Made by a program: the position numbers and the translations under genes
Shown: one piece after another, positions 45,930 through 57,309 of the stretch
Numbering within the stretch: position 1 is the first letter of the stretch
Layout: each line of letters opens with the position of its first letter
Notes under the pieces: model-generated
Databases searched by the model: none
What the model was told of the DNA's origin: nothing
What the model saw: only the letters and a program-made list of their open reading frames with translations
DNA from: Platanthera guangdongensis
Lineage: Eukaryota > Streptophyta > Magnoliopsida > Asparagales > Orchidaceae
Length of the DNA: 64,000 nucleotides
Assembly: GCA_039583875.1 (NCBI GenBank)
Contig: CM077152.1
Location: 20,063,538 to 20,127,537 of the forward strand
Direction of reading: 5' to 3'

Positions 45930-47080
45930 CCAGTTGCCCCGTCAGCTAGGTGAGAACCTGACGGCGGGAGTGAACCTTAATTTAGTTATTCTTCCTTTCC
46001 GTTTCGTCACCGGGCGAGCCTTCAGCCCGGCCGGCTTGATGGGAGCCCGGTCAGCGGGCCCACCTGGTGCCACCAGAAACCACAAATCATATCCCTTTCC
46101 CCCCAAGCGAGCCTACGACCCTGCCAGCTAGTGAGAGTCTGACAGCGGGTCTACTCGGGGCCGAGTGCATCTTCCAGCCCTGCCAGCTAATGGGAGCCTG
46201 CGCAGCGGGATCCTCTCGGGGTCTTGCAAACTACCAACCTCTTTCCATTTCCCCCTAAGCGATCCTACGGCCCTGCCATCTAGTGAGAGCCTGACAGCGG
46301 GTCTACTCGGGGCCGAGTGCGCCTTCCAGCCCTGCCAGCTATTGAGAGTCTGACCAGCGGGATCTTCTCGGGATATTCCCTTACCCCCCAAGCGAGCATA
46401 CGACTCTGTTAACTAGTGAGAGCCTGACAGTGGGTCTATTCGGGGTCGAGTGCGCCTTCCAGCCCTGTCAGCTAATGGGAGTCTGACAGCGGGATCCTCT
46501 CGGGGTCTTGCAAACTACCAACCTCTTTCTCTTTCCCCCCAAGCGAGCCTAAGACTCTGTCAGCTAGTGAGAGCCTGACAATGGGTCTACTCGGGTCCGA
46601 GTGCGGCTTCCAGCCCTGCCAGCTAATGAGAGCCTGAGCAGCGAGATCCTCTCGGGGTATTCCCTTACCCCCCAAGCGAGTCAACGACCCTGCTAGCTAG
46701 TGAGAGCCTGACAGCGGGTCTACTCGGGGCCGAGTGCACCTTCCAGCCCTGCCAGCTAATAGGATCCTGACAACGGGATCCTCTCGGGGTCTTGCAAACT
46801 ACCAACCTCTTTCCCTTTCACCCCAAGCGAGCCTACGACCCTGCCAGCTAGTGAGAGCCTGACAGCGGGTCTACTCGGGTCCGAGTGCGCCTTCCAGCCA
46901 TGTCAGCTAATGAGAGCCTGAGCAGGGGGATCCTCTCGGGGTATTCCCTTACCCCCCAAGCGAGCCTACGACCCTTCCAGCTAGTGAGAGCCTGACAGCG
47001 GGTCTACTCGGGGCCGAGTGCGTCTTCCAGCCCTGCCAGCTAATGAGAGTCTGAGCAGCGAGATCCTCTCGGGGTATTCA
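45930..47080. repeat. Tandem array between pol and the antisense ORF of the Tat element
   Basis: A two-part repeat. A unit of about 59 bp (core 'ccctgccagctagtgagagc' then 'ctgacagcgggtctactcgg') alternates with a longer related unit (same core with 'aatgggag', then 'gatcctctcggggt' and 'caagcgagcctacga'). The joint period is roughly 135-150 bp, repeated about seven to eight times; the first copies at 45930-46060 are degenerate. Its core also occurs in the array at 62281-64000. Confidence 0.88.
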
Positions 47081-47172
47081 AAATCACAAACTTTCTTTCC
47101 AATTCTCAAAAGAAACAAACATGAGACAATTCAATGAATTCATTAAAAAAAGAGTTACAATCTTACCACCCA

Positions 47173-50100
47173 CTAAGGGTAGAAGCGCTTCAGGTCGTCG
47201 CCACTCCATGTGTGGCTGATGAGAACCTCTTCCACATTCTGGAGGTGGTATCCCCCTGACCCCAAAGCCTTTTTTATAGTGTAGGGTCCTTCCCAATTGG
47301 GGTTGAGCTTACCAACGGCCGCCGACCTTCCTGCGGCGTCGACTTTCTTCAGGACTAGATCCCCCTCCCTGAACTGCTTGATTCTGATGTGTTTATCAAA
47401 GTACCTAGCCATTCGCCGCTTGACCTCCTCTTGCCTGACCGCGGCCACATCGCGAAGTTCTTCCACCATATCCAATGAGAGCCGCAGCTCCCCTTCATTC
47501 TCCTCCCTCCATGTCTCATCTCCTCTGCTGGCGGCTGCCACTCGTGGGGATCGAACCTCAAACTCCACAGGCAGGACCGCCTCACAGCCATGCGAAAGCT
47601 TGAAAGGGGTCTCTCCAGTGGCCGTGTTCGGGGTTGTCCGCAAAGCCCACAACACCGAGGGGAGCTGCTCCACCCAGCTCCCCCTCAAGTTCTTCACCTT
47701 CTTTTTGAGCAAGTTTACAATGATTTTGTTTGTCGCCTCCACCTGGCTGTTGCTCCTTGGGTGGTGGACGGAGGCAAACCTGAGGTCGATCCCTAGCTGG
47801 GTGCAGAAGCTGACGAACTCCTCACTGGCAAACTGCGGCCCATTGTCCGTGACAATGACCTGAGGCAACCCGTGCCTAAATATGATCTCTCCCCAAACGA
47901 AATTCCTAATGACCTAGGAGGTTACCTTGGTCAACGCCTTGACCTCTAGCTATTTTGAAAAGTAGTCAATCAGGACCAAAAGGAACCTTCTCTGCCCGCT
48001 GGCTGGAGAAAACGGTCCGACTAGATCCATCCCCCAGATGGCAAAAGGTCATGGCGTCGTGATGTTTCAGAGCCTTTGAGCGGGCAAGAGTTGGAGGGGG
48101 CGTATAGTTGACACTTTTGGCACCTCCTCGCAAACTCCGTCGCATCCTTCCTCAGGGAGGGCCAGAAGTATCCCTGCCTAACTACCCTTGCTTCCAAAGT
48201 CCTTCCCCCGGAATGACTGTCGCATTCGCCCGAGTGCACTTCCTCCAGGATCCTTGGGATCTCTTCCTCTGTCACACATCGTGTCAGGAGCCCTGACAGC
48301 ATCTTCTGATGTAACCCTAGTTCATGCATGAGGTAGTGTGTCGCTTTGTACCGGAAGCCTTTCGCCTCCTTGGTCCCTTCAGGAAGGTTGCCTGTAGTGA
48401 AGAAGGCTATGAAGGGATCCACCCACGAGGGTCGCCGATCTACTTCCATCAACACCCCCTCCCCAATTGCCGGATGAAACAGCTCGGTCAAAGTCCCCCC
48501 CCTGGGGGGGGGGGGGGTCCAAACTTGGCCAATCGGTCGGCCGCTTCATTCTCCTCCCTGGGGGCATGCTGGATTGAGAACGCTCGGAACCCATCAACAA
48601 TCACCCTCATCTTGGATAGGTACTTCAGGACGGTGGGCTCCCGGGCTTCATATTCACCCCTGATCTATGACGACACCACTAATGAATCCGTAAGCACTTC
48701 TACGTCATGAATCTCAAGCTCTTTGACCAACCGCAACTCGGCTATGACAGTCTCACACTCCGTTTGATTGTTTGTGATCGGGAAGTGCATCATCACTCTT
48801 TGCTTTATGATGACCCCCTGAGGGCTTACCAATACTACCCCTCCCCCCAGGGAATGCTTCCTTGGGGATCCGTCAACGAACATCTTCTATGCTTCTCTCG
48901 ACAGTGCTTCCTCTCCCTCCATCTCTATGACGTAGTCAGCCAAGAAATCAACCACTGCATGCGCCTTGATGGAGAGCCTTGGTACAAAGGTGACGTCAAA
49001 CTCGTTGAGCTCGATGGACCACTTGGCCAACCGCCCTGAGAGCTCCACCCCCTCAAAAATCTTGCGCAGTGGATGGTCTGTCACCACCTTAATTGAATGA
49101 GCTTGGAAATACGGCCTGAGCTTCCTGGCCGAAGTGATCAGAGAGAAAGCCAACTTCTCTAGGATGGGGTAGCGGAGCTCCGCCATCTTCAAGATTCTGT
49201 TGACGTAGTAAATTGGCAGTTGTTTCTTCTCATCTTCCCTTACCAATACAGAACTTACAGCCTCTGCCCCTACCCGCAGATACAACGCTAGGTCCTCCCC
49301 TTCCTTCGGGCTTTGAAGGAGCGGCGCTTGGAATAGTTAAGCCTTCAATGTCTCCTCACATTCCTCTGTCCACTCAAAACTTTTGGTTCCCCCGAAGCAT
49401 CTTGAAGAACGGTGAACACTTCTCCCCGGCACTGGAGAGAAACCGACTCAACCCGGCGAGCTTGCCCGCCAAACGCTGAACCTCTTTGGCGTTGCGAGGT
49501 GATTCCAACTCCACGATGGTCTTTACCTTATCCGGATTAGGCTCTACCCCTGCTGGGGTCAGAAAGTGTCTGAGGAATTTGCCTTAGCTTGCCCCAAAGA
49601 CACACTTCTGGGGATTCAGCCTCATCTTAAACTTTCGCAGCGTTGCGAATGTCTCCTCCAGGTCAAGTAGGTATGAACCCACATCCCCACTCTTCACCAT
49701 GAGGTCATCAACATAAACCTCCAGGTTCCTACCCCTCTGACTTTTGAACACCCGATCCATCATGCGTTGGTAGGTAGCCCCTGCGTTCTTTAGCCTGAAG
49801 GGCATCATCTTGTAGTTAAAGCATTCATCCCTTGTAATGAAGGAGACATCCTTGACGTCAGGGGGATGCATTCGAATCTGATGGTAACCTGAAAAAGCAT
49901 CCAAAAAACTCATAATAGAAAAACCAACGGCTGAATCAACCAGCGTGTCGATCCGAGGCAGGGGTTAGCAATTCTTAGGGCACGATTTATTTAATAAAGA
50001 GAAGTCCACACACATACGCCACCTCTCATCCCCCTTTTTTACCATTATCACATTGAAGACCCAGTCTGGATACTGGATCTCCGAGATGAAACCTGCGTCG

Positions 50101-50860
50101 AGAAGCTTCTTGACCTCCTCGCGGATGGGCTCCTCCAGCTTGGTGGCGATGATCCTCACCTTTTGGCGGATGGGACGTGTCTTGGGATCCAAGTTCAGAC
50201 GGTGGCACGCCACATCCACGTCGATGCACGGCATGTCTGCCGCGCTCCAGGCAAAGACGTCGACATTCCTCTGGATGCACTCCCGCATCCTCGCCTGGTC
50301 TTCTGGGCTCAAGCCGCCGCTGACCCGTACCCTCTCTGTCTTCCCTGCCTTGGTGAAGACCTCCATCTGCACGACCTCCTCTGCCGGCTCCAGCCGGGAC
50401 TGCTCTCGGCCGGCTCTCTCCTCCTCATGCCTAAACTCTTCCTACCCTCCTATTTCCTCCATCTCCATCGCCTCCAACGGGCTCTCCCCTGGCAACTCCA
50501 CTTCTCCACCCATCTGGGCCTCACCCCCAGCTTCTCCCCCTACCCCCGGCTCCTCCGAAGCCTTCTCTCCAGCCTCCCCTGGCTCGCTAATTCCTTCTCC
50601 ACAACATTCACTGCAGTCTCCTCTCCAGCCTCACCTAGGCTCACCTCCCCCTCCTCTGTAACTTCCTCCTGCGTCACCATTGTCATCTCCCTCTCTAGAT
50701 CCTCCTCCTCGGTCATCCAAGAAATGGTATTGACGGCAGTCACATAGCACTGTCGCGCCACCTTCGGATCCCCCCTGATCCGGACCTGCACTCCTCCGCT
50801 ACTGAACTTGAGACACTGGTGAAACGAGGAGGGAGCGCAATGAAAGGCATGAGAGGGCAC
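47173..50860 (-). pseudogene. Tat element pol: RT, RNase H, extra RNase H, integrase
   Basis: The protease-RT linker is at 50860-50540 (GDPKVARQCYVTAVN). RT runs 50372-49584 (RMCVDFSLLNKSCPK, SFLDAFSGYHQIRMHP, LEVYVDDLMVKS) with a stop near 49962. RNase H is at 49285-48887 (YPILEKLAFSLITSARKL). A second, distinct RNase H-like domain is at 48883-48665 (MFVDGSPRKHSLGGGVVL). The integrase zinc finger is at 48491-48021 (CDSHSGGRTLEARVVRQGYF, CQKCQLYAP) and the core at 47868-47173 (VTDNGPQFASEEF, KLNPNWEGPYTIKKAL). A few stops and frame changes make it inactive, but every domain is recognisable. Confidence 0.88.
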
Positions 50861-50915
50861 CCAAAAATTGCGTTGTAGCTGCTCGGAGCGTCAATGATGA
50901 CGAACCGACGGTTCC

Positions 50916-52728
50916 TCAACCCCCCCCCCCCCCCAACGTCACATGCAGCCCCATCCCTCCTTCAACTTCCTTCTGCTCCCCCGAGAACCCAAACAACGGC
51001 CCATCCGAGGCTAGAACCCTCCGAGCCTCCACCTTCATCTCATCGAAAGCTTTTTTGAAGATCACATTTACAGAGCCCCCATTGTCTACCAGGATCCTGG
51101 AGACCGTGAAATTTTCTACTGTCATCTGGATCACCAAGGCGTCACAGAACAGGTCTTCGTAGTCGGGCATTTCCTTTGCCGAGAAAGTGATTTTTTCTTC
51201 CTGAGGGGGAGTCTGGGAGGTCGAGGCGACGCTCCTTCGATACATGGTTTGGAAGCTCCCCTTATGGGTGGCTTCGATCCCCACTCCCCCATGGATCACC
51301 CTGATCCCTACTCGGACTCCCACATTCACCCGGTCCTCACATCTATCCTCTCCTCCTCCTTGCAGAACTTCCTCAATCCTCACAAGCGGCTGTTGCTGGA
51401 CCTGCCACCTAGCCCCTCTCATCTCCAAAAACTCTGAACAGGTGGCCGTTGCATGACCCTCCTCCTGATGGAAGTCACAAAAGGGAAACCCCACCCTGCC
51501 TTCTCTTCTCCTCGCTCATCCTCGAGCTCCTCTCCTTCCTCCTCTTTCTCTCACGATCTCCATAGCTTCCTGCTGCGGCGAGAGGGGGGCCCTCTATCCC
51601 TGCCTCCAGGCCGGCTGATTGAATCTCCTTTGCTCGCGGAAATTGTCCCTTCCTTGGAGACCACCACCCTGCCCCTGTGGGTGACCTTCCTGTGGCCTCC
51701 AACCCAACCTGTTGTTCGGCTCGTACTGCCCCCAACCATGGTATTGCCCCTGACCTCGGGGTTCCACCCTTCTTCTCTCCTCTCTCTGCTCCCTCTGTCT
51801 CCCTGCTTCTGACTCCTTCACATCATCCTCTGCCAACTTGGCTAGCTTCTTGGCAAACGCCAGATTGGCAGCCTCGATCTTGATCTCCTTCGCCGACCTC
51901 TCCATCAGCTCTTCGAAGGAGAGGGGGGAACTTCAGTTCCATGCTAAAGAAGCTTGGCCTAAACCCTGGGGTGAAGACAAGCATCATGGTGTACCACGAC
52001 ATCTCCTGGACCTGCAAAATTTCTTCCTGGAACCTATCCACATAACGTCTCAGCCCCTCTTCTGGCTTCTGCTTGATGTCAAACAAGCACTCCGCTCCTT
52101 TCTTCCTCTTCTTGGATGTTGAGAACCTTAGCAAGAACCAGCGTCGCAGATCCTCAAAACAGTAGATTGAACTCGCGGGCAACTGGTGGAACAAGTCTTT
52201 GGTCTTCTCCTTCAGAGTCATGTCGAAGAGCCTACACTTGAAGGCATCCAACATTTGCATTATAGAAACAACATCCTCGAACCACTGCACATGCTACACC
52301 GGGTCGTCCCGGCCGGTATAGTAGGACATGTCTGGCTCCCGGAACCCCTCCGGAACCGGAGCCGAGATGATAAGCTCACTAAAAGGGGTCCCGCCCCCAG
52401 CCTGCCGAGAGGGCTCGTCCCGCGACCTTGGCTCGTTGGCCCTGTCCGCACTGGTCTGCCCGGGGAATAGCTCCCGCCCGGCGACATCCCTCTCGGCAAC
52501 CTCCGACGGAACCTCCTTCCCAAGGCGCTGCCCGGGAGCGTTCTCGCCCAGTGACGGGGCCGCCACCACCGGAACCAAGGGTGTTGTCCCCTCGCTTCTT
52601 GCTGAGAAGGCCAAGTGGATGATCTGTAGGACCTCCCGTCTGAAGTCCTCCAACATCCCCAACGTCACCCCACTTCCCCGAGAGGGCGAACCTCCCGAGC
52701 CAGCTCCTTCTCCTTCACTCTCAGTCAT
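50916..52728 (-). pseudogene. Tat element gag and protease
   Basis: Gag starts at the Met at 52728 (MTESEGEGAGSGG). The core lies at 52290-51823 (LKEKTKDLFHQLPASSI, GLRRYVDRFQEEI). A Gln/Gly/Arg-rich region follows at 51900-51594. The zinc motif CDFHQEEGHATATCSEF begins at about 51480. The protease is near 51100-51050 (VSRILVDNGGSVNVIFKKAF) and keeps an Asp. Stops and a 15-base C run at 50920-50934 break the frame. Confidence 0.8.
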
Positions 52729-52786
52729 GAGACTTGACTTGAGATTTTCCTGTATCAGCTACGGTCCACGCTCACCACACCGGAAA

Positions 52787-53502
52787 TGTTGAAGCCAAAA
52801 ACTGGTCTCAACGAGAGTTCGGACCTTGGAGTGTAGCTAACACCTACTTCTCCCAAACTTTGACCCCTGACTAGCGACTAATAACCTGGAACTGACTCTA
52901 AGCCTCAGCTGGGAGGTCCCTCCACTAACCCGGAAGATCTCTGAGCGCATCCCCTCCAAAGCCAATTGTTGGGCTAGGAGTACCTCAGAAAGCACTAGAA
53001 GGACTTAGGAAAATATGAAAAACTTGCCTTTTGAGATATCCTGTGGGTCATATTTATAGATTTTCAGTATCTGGTCTACCAACAGCGTAATTCCGCTGTG
53101 CAAAAAGAGCTAATTGCAGACCCGAGGGTATTATGGTAATTTTACCTGAGGGTATTCTGGTAATTTTACCTGAGGGTATTCTGGTAATTTTACCTGAGGG
53201 TATTCTGGTAACTTTACCCGAGGGCAATCTGGTAATTTTACCCCCGGCCCGCACTGGACGGAAGTCCTTCAGCCGCTTTGTAAGTTTTTCGCCTGCCCCA
53301 TACCAACCTTGAGGGGATCCCGCCTACCCGGGCGCAAGCCCTCTCGCATGCCCTGGGCGGGAACCCTCTCGCCTACCATGGGCGGGAACCCTCTCGTCCA
53401 TCTGCTAGTTGACCCGGCCTCTAGGCTAAAGCTAGCCTAAGGCTGACCCAACCATGGTCCTTTGGGAATCTAGGTTCCACCCAGGGAATATGAGGTTGTA
53501 CA
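52787..53502 (-). repeat. 5' LTR of the Tat element
   Basis: 716 bp. It is longer than its partner because of extra copies of the 24-bp unit at about 53124-53236 and a duplicated 'gggcgggaaccctctcg' block near 53355-53400. Confidence 0.92.
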
Positions 53503-53507
53503 AATAA

Positions 53508-55302
53508 CATGAGGTGATTCTCCATGTAGTGGAGTCATCCGAGTTGACAATGTTGTCTGGAGCAAGCACACTCTCCGACAATCTCGCATCATCTTCATTT
53601 CTAATACTAATCATTGCTAATCACTAGCTCCATGTCCACGCCCATCGAACATTTTAGGATGTAGGGTCCTGATTTGTTCATGGAGTATGGATCTAGCTCT
53701 TACTAGAGGCCCACAGTCAGAGAATCAAATGGAGAGGTCGGAGCGATAAACTTAATTAAAAAAATTCATTATAATCCTCCATTATTAACCTTTCGAAAAA
53801 TAAGTACATGATGAAACATAACTCCAAAAAGAGGAGTCGACTGAGAAACTCTGATGCGGGACGGATGTATGGTGAATGTGCAATTGTTGCCTAAGGAAAA
53901 TCTAATGAATGTGTGTGTGCAAGTGCAGAGTTGAGGGGAATCTAAATGATGTGATACACAAGAAATTGTCCAACAATTAAATAATCATAAATTCTGAATT
54001 TAATAAAGAAATTTTCAAACTACAATTAATATTAGAGTACTAAATAAACAGGAAACTGCTAATCAAATTAAAGGTAAAAATACTTCAATTAAATATTAGG
54101 AGAATAAATCACGCAAACATAACAAGTAATAGACAAACAAATACGAATTAATATCTAAATAGCATTATTGTTCACCCAAATATTCAACAACTAATAAAAA
54201 CTTTGTACAAAAACATACTGATGGAGGGCTTCTAAATAGCATTATTGTTCACTCAAATATCTTAAATTTGTGGTGGTAAGAAACATTTTAGCATTTATAC
54301 CTATATTATCAAGTTATAATGTGCTCGAGTGCATTTCACAAATCTTTAGATGTGTGATATTGAAGTAAAACAATGTATAGACAATTGGATAAATCTTGAA
54401 GTATACGGTTCCTACAATGACATTCTACATCAACCAGATCTCTATAAAGAAGACGCCTAACATAGGTTTTAGTTGTGTTGGCACTAGAAGAAGATGGTGA
54501 TGGAAGTTAAGAAACTATTGAGGTTGCAGTTGTGTTGGCACTAGAAGAAGATGGTGATGGAAGTTAAGAAACTATTGAGGTTGCAGTTCCATTGACGTTT
54601 GTGTTTTCGGTCTGTTCTGAAGGTGCAAGTTTGAAAATAGCAGATAATAATTCAAGCGTGTTTAATCAATATTCAACTTGTGCTTGACACCAGCGAAAAC
54701 TAGTTCTGTTATACCTTTCCGATTTGATCTCCGCGGATCGTTGGAATTGCAAGATGTCATATAAAAGCTGGAATAAAATAAATCACAGCACATAAGAAAA
54801 TAAAGAAAACTATATTTTCTTTATTTTAGAAATTTATTTATTTATTATTCTTGAACTTTTCAAGGAATACGAAATAACAAGTTCTCATTGGTACTAGGCG
54901 GTTTATGGGATGATAGCTCAAAACAGCCCTTTCGCAAGACGTTAAAATGTGAAAATAACTTCTTTTTATTGATAAAATATTTGTTATATGATAAAATAAT
55001 TTTAATTTACCTTAAGAAATAAATAATAAAAATTTATACTTTTTTAAGAATTTTTCGAATATAAAATGAGTATTTAAAATGATATGAAATAAAATGTTAT
55101 AAAAAAATTAGGGAAATCAAGTTTGGGTAAGACGAGTGATTACTGCCTTAAAGAAGTTGCATGGTTTCAAACGATGTTCATTTCTGCAAATTACAATGTC
55201 CGGTTGGATCCCGAAACTATGATGTGCACGGATACTGAAAAACACAGAGTACCTGAACTTCTACTAGACTAAGCAAACGTAGAATAGAAAGAAACTAGAA
55301 TG
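53508..55302. repeat. Host intron segment, with a 57-bp tandem duplication
   Basis: AT-rich sequence between the Tat element and copia E. At 54471-54584 a 57-bp unit beginning 'agttgtgttggcactagaag' is present twice in a row without change. Otherwise no gene, LTR pair or exon was recognised. Confidence 0.6.
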
Positions 55303-55307
55303 GAAAG

Positions 55308-55496
55308 TGTTGGAAAAGCTCATATAACAAAGGGCCAATGACACATTCCTTTGTATTTTATTATTATTTTCTCTCATCTCTTTAGTCTCACATCATGTAT
55401 AGGACTTTCCTCTCTCTTTCTCCCTCCTATAAATATATACTCATACTTTGTATTTGATACTTGAGAAATTACATACAAGGTTCACGTTTTTCTACA
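55308..55496 (+). repeat. 5' LTR of copia E
   Basis: 189 bp, TGTTGGAAAAGC to TTCTACA, with TATA-like 'ctataaatata' at about 55430. Confidence 0.92.
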
Positions 55497-56648
55497 TGGT
55501 ATCAGAGCTCGCGGTCTCCTTGTCCGGCTAAAATTTTTTTTAGCCGCCTCTATCCGCGGTCTTCTTGCGGTCTCCGCGGCCTCCTTGTGGTCTGCCTTTG
55601 CCTCATACTGCAACCTCCTCGCGGTCTTCTTTTTCTACCCGCTCACCTGCTTGCGGTCTCGTTTCTTTCTCCTCCGTGGCTCCACCTTCTCTTCCCTTCT
55701 CCTCCCTCTTATAGACTTCTCCATTCTCTTACGTGGGCCCACTCCTCTTTGACCGGCGGCCTCTTCCGGTTTTTGTTTGCATGGCCTTCTGCTTTCCGTA
55801 GACTTATCTTGCACTATGGTGTTCCTGACGGTCTCCCTTGTGGTCCCTGCGGTCTGCTGGTTCCAAGGCGTTCTCTTTCTATCCGCTGCGGGCTCCCTTT
55901 TCTATCCGCTGCGGTCTCTTATTCTTGGTCGTGGCGTCTCTTGCCGCTGGTGCTTTGTTGTCGTGATCGCTGCAGAGTTCTCCTGTCTGATCTGCAGTCT
56001 CCTCCTACCATTACGGACCTCCTCTGTCCGCTTGGCTTGTCCTCTATCCGCTGCGGTCTCTTCGTGCGGCCTGCCTCTGTTCGTTGCGGTCTCTTCGCGT
56101 GGATTGTCTCTGTCTGCTGCGGTCTCTTCGCGCGGCTTGTCTCTGTCCGCTGCGGTCTCTTCGCGCGGCTTGTCTCTGCCCGCTGCGGCCTCCTTTCCTT
56201 TCGGGCTCTACACTTCGGTCGCGGCTTCTTTCTTGCCGCTGGTGCGACCACACCGTGACCGTGCGACCTGCAAACTTCTGCCTCGGCCTTCTCCTTCTCG
56301 TCGCGACCTCTCTGGTCGCCGTGCCTTCGTTCTGTTCCTCTGGGCTCCGCATTTTGGTCGCGGCTTCGTCCTTGCCGCCGGTGTGTTCACACCGTGACCG
56401 TGCGGCCTCGCATCTATTCGCGATGTCTCCCCTACTCGCGCGGCCTGCTCTGGGCTCCGCATTTTGGTCGCGGCTTCCTCCTTCCCGCTGGTGTGTTCAC
56501 ACTGTGACCGTGCGGGCTCGCCTCTGTTCGCGCGGTCTCTACTACTCCCGCGGCCTCCTCTCTGTCTGGGGTTCTTGCTCGTCTGGGTTGTTCGCGCGGC
56601 CTTCTTCTTCTGTTCGCTGGTCTTCTCGCCTAGCCGTTGTTTGTCTCC
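55497..56648 (+). repeat. GC-rich leader of copia E with a 33-bp repeat
   Basis: A 1.15-kb leader dense in 'ctgcggtctc' words. At about 56051-56185 a 33-bp unit 'gcggtctcttcgcgcggctt' plus 'gtctctgtccgct' is repeated about four times. The matching leader of copia A (5309-6262) has similar wording on the minus strand. Long open frames across it are low-complexity and not protein-like. Confidence 0.65.
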
Positions 56649-57300
56649 ATGGATTCTCCTTCTGACTCTCGGGGATGAGGTCGGGGTGGCCGGCTGCGAC
56701 CTAAGTGTTCCTTCTGCGACAAGGACGTGCACCTTGAAGCTACGTGCTATCGCAAGCATGGTCGTCCTCCTCGTCCGCTGGCCTCTGTTGCTATCACCGA
56801 CACCTCTACCCCTCGTACTAACCTTGATGAGGTTCGCCTTCAGCTCCAGCATCTCCAGGGCCTGCTCAGCCGCCCGCCTGCCTCGATTGCCTCCGCTGCC
56901 TCCATCTCCAATGAAGGTATCGCCTGCCTCTCCACTGGCACGTGATGGATTGTGAATTCTGGTGTTACTCATCATATCACCTCTGTTCGACCACCTCAGT
57001 ACTTGTCATCTCCTCATTCGAAGTACATTACTGTGGTCAATGGGGCAGTTGTCCCTGTCTCTGGCTGTGCTGATATTCTTCTCACCTCCTCGCTTTCCCT
57101 GCGCTCGGTTCATGTTCCGAGATCTCCATTCAATTTACTTTCTGTTGCTCGTCTCACTGCTGACTTACATTGATCTGTGACATTTACTTCTTCTTTTCTG
57201 ATACATGATCAGCAGACGCGGACTATCATTGGTAGGGGGCAACTGCAGAACGGGCTCTACCTTGTAGATAGCTCTCCTACTCTCCTCGCATCTTTCTCCT
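56649..57300 (+). pseudogene. Copia E residual gag knuckle and protease
   Basis: An ATG at 56649 gives MDSPSDSRG and a stop, then directly the knuckle text CSFCDKDVHLEATCYRKHG. The Gag core of roughly 300 residues present in copia A is absent. The protease site reads WIVNSGVTHHIT, with Asn in place of the catalytic Asp. Further stops lie at 56943, 57176 and about 57309. Confidence 0.82.
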
Positions 57301-57309
57301 CCGAGGATT

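Larger units (their letters stand above)
34508..53502 (-). mobile_element. Tat-lineage Ty3/gypsy element with antisense ORFs and a nested Athila-type element
   Basis: An 18,995-bp insertion, about 12.6 kb without the nested element at 36626-43013. It is flanked by AATAA (34503-34507 and 53503-53507). LTRs lie at 34508-35149 (642 bp) and 52787-53502 (716 bp). Coding sense is minus, in the order gag, protease, RT, RNase H, second RNase H, integrase. The extra RNase H domain, the large space between integrase and 3' LTR, the tandem repeats there and the antisense reading frames are all known traits of the Tat/Ogre-Retand lineage. The primer-site region next to the 5' LTR reads TTTCCGGTGTGGTGAGCGTGG. 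Confidence 0.93.

Noticed and set aside
45930..47080. CRISPR-like array
   Set aside because: Units are directly adjacent variants without unique spacers, in a plant retroelement.
55461..56665. Long plus-strand frames in the copia E leader
   Set aside because: Low-complexity frames rich in Leu, Arg and Ser from 'ctgcggtctc' repeats; the same leader in copia A is non-coding.
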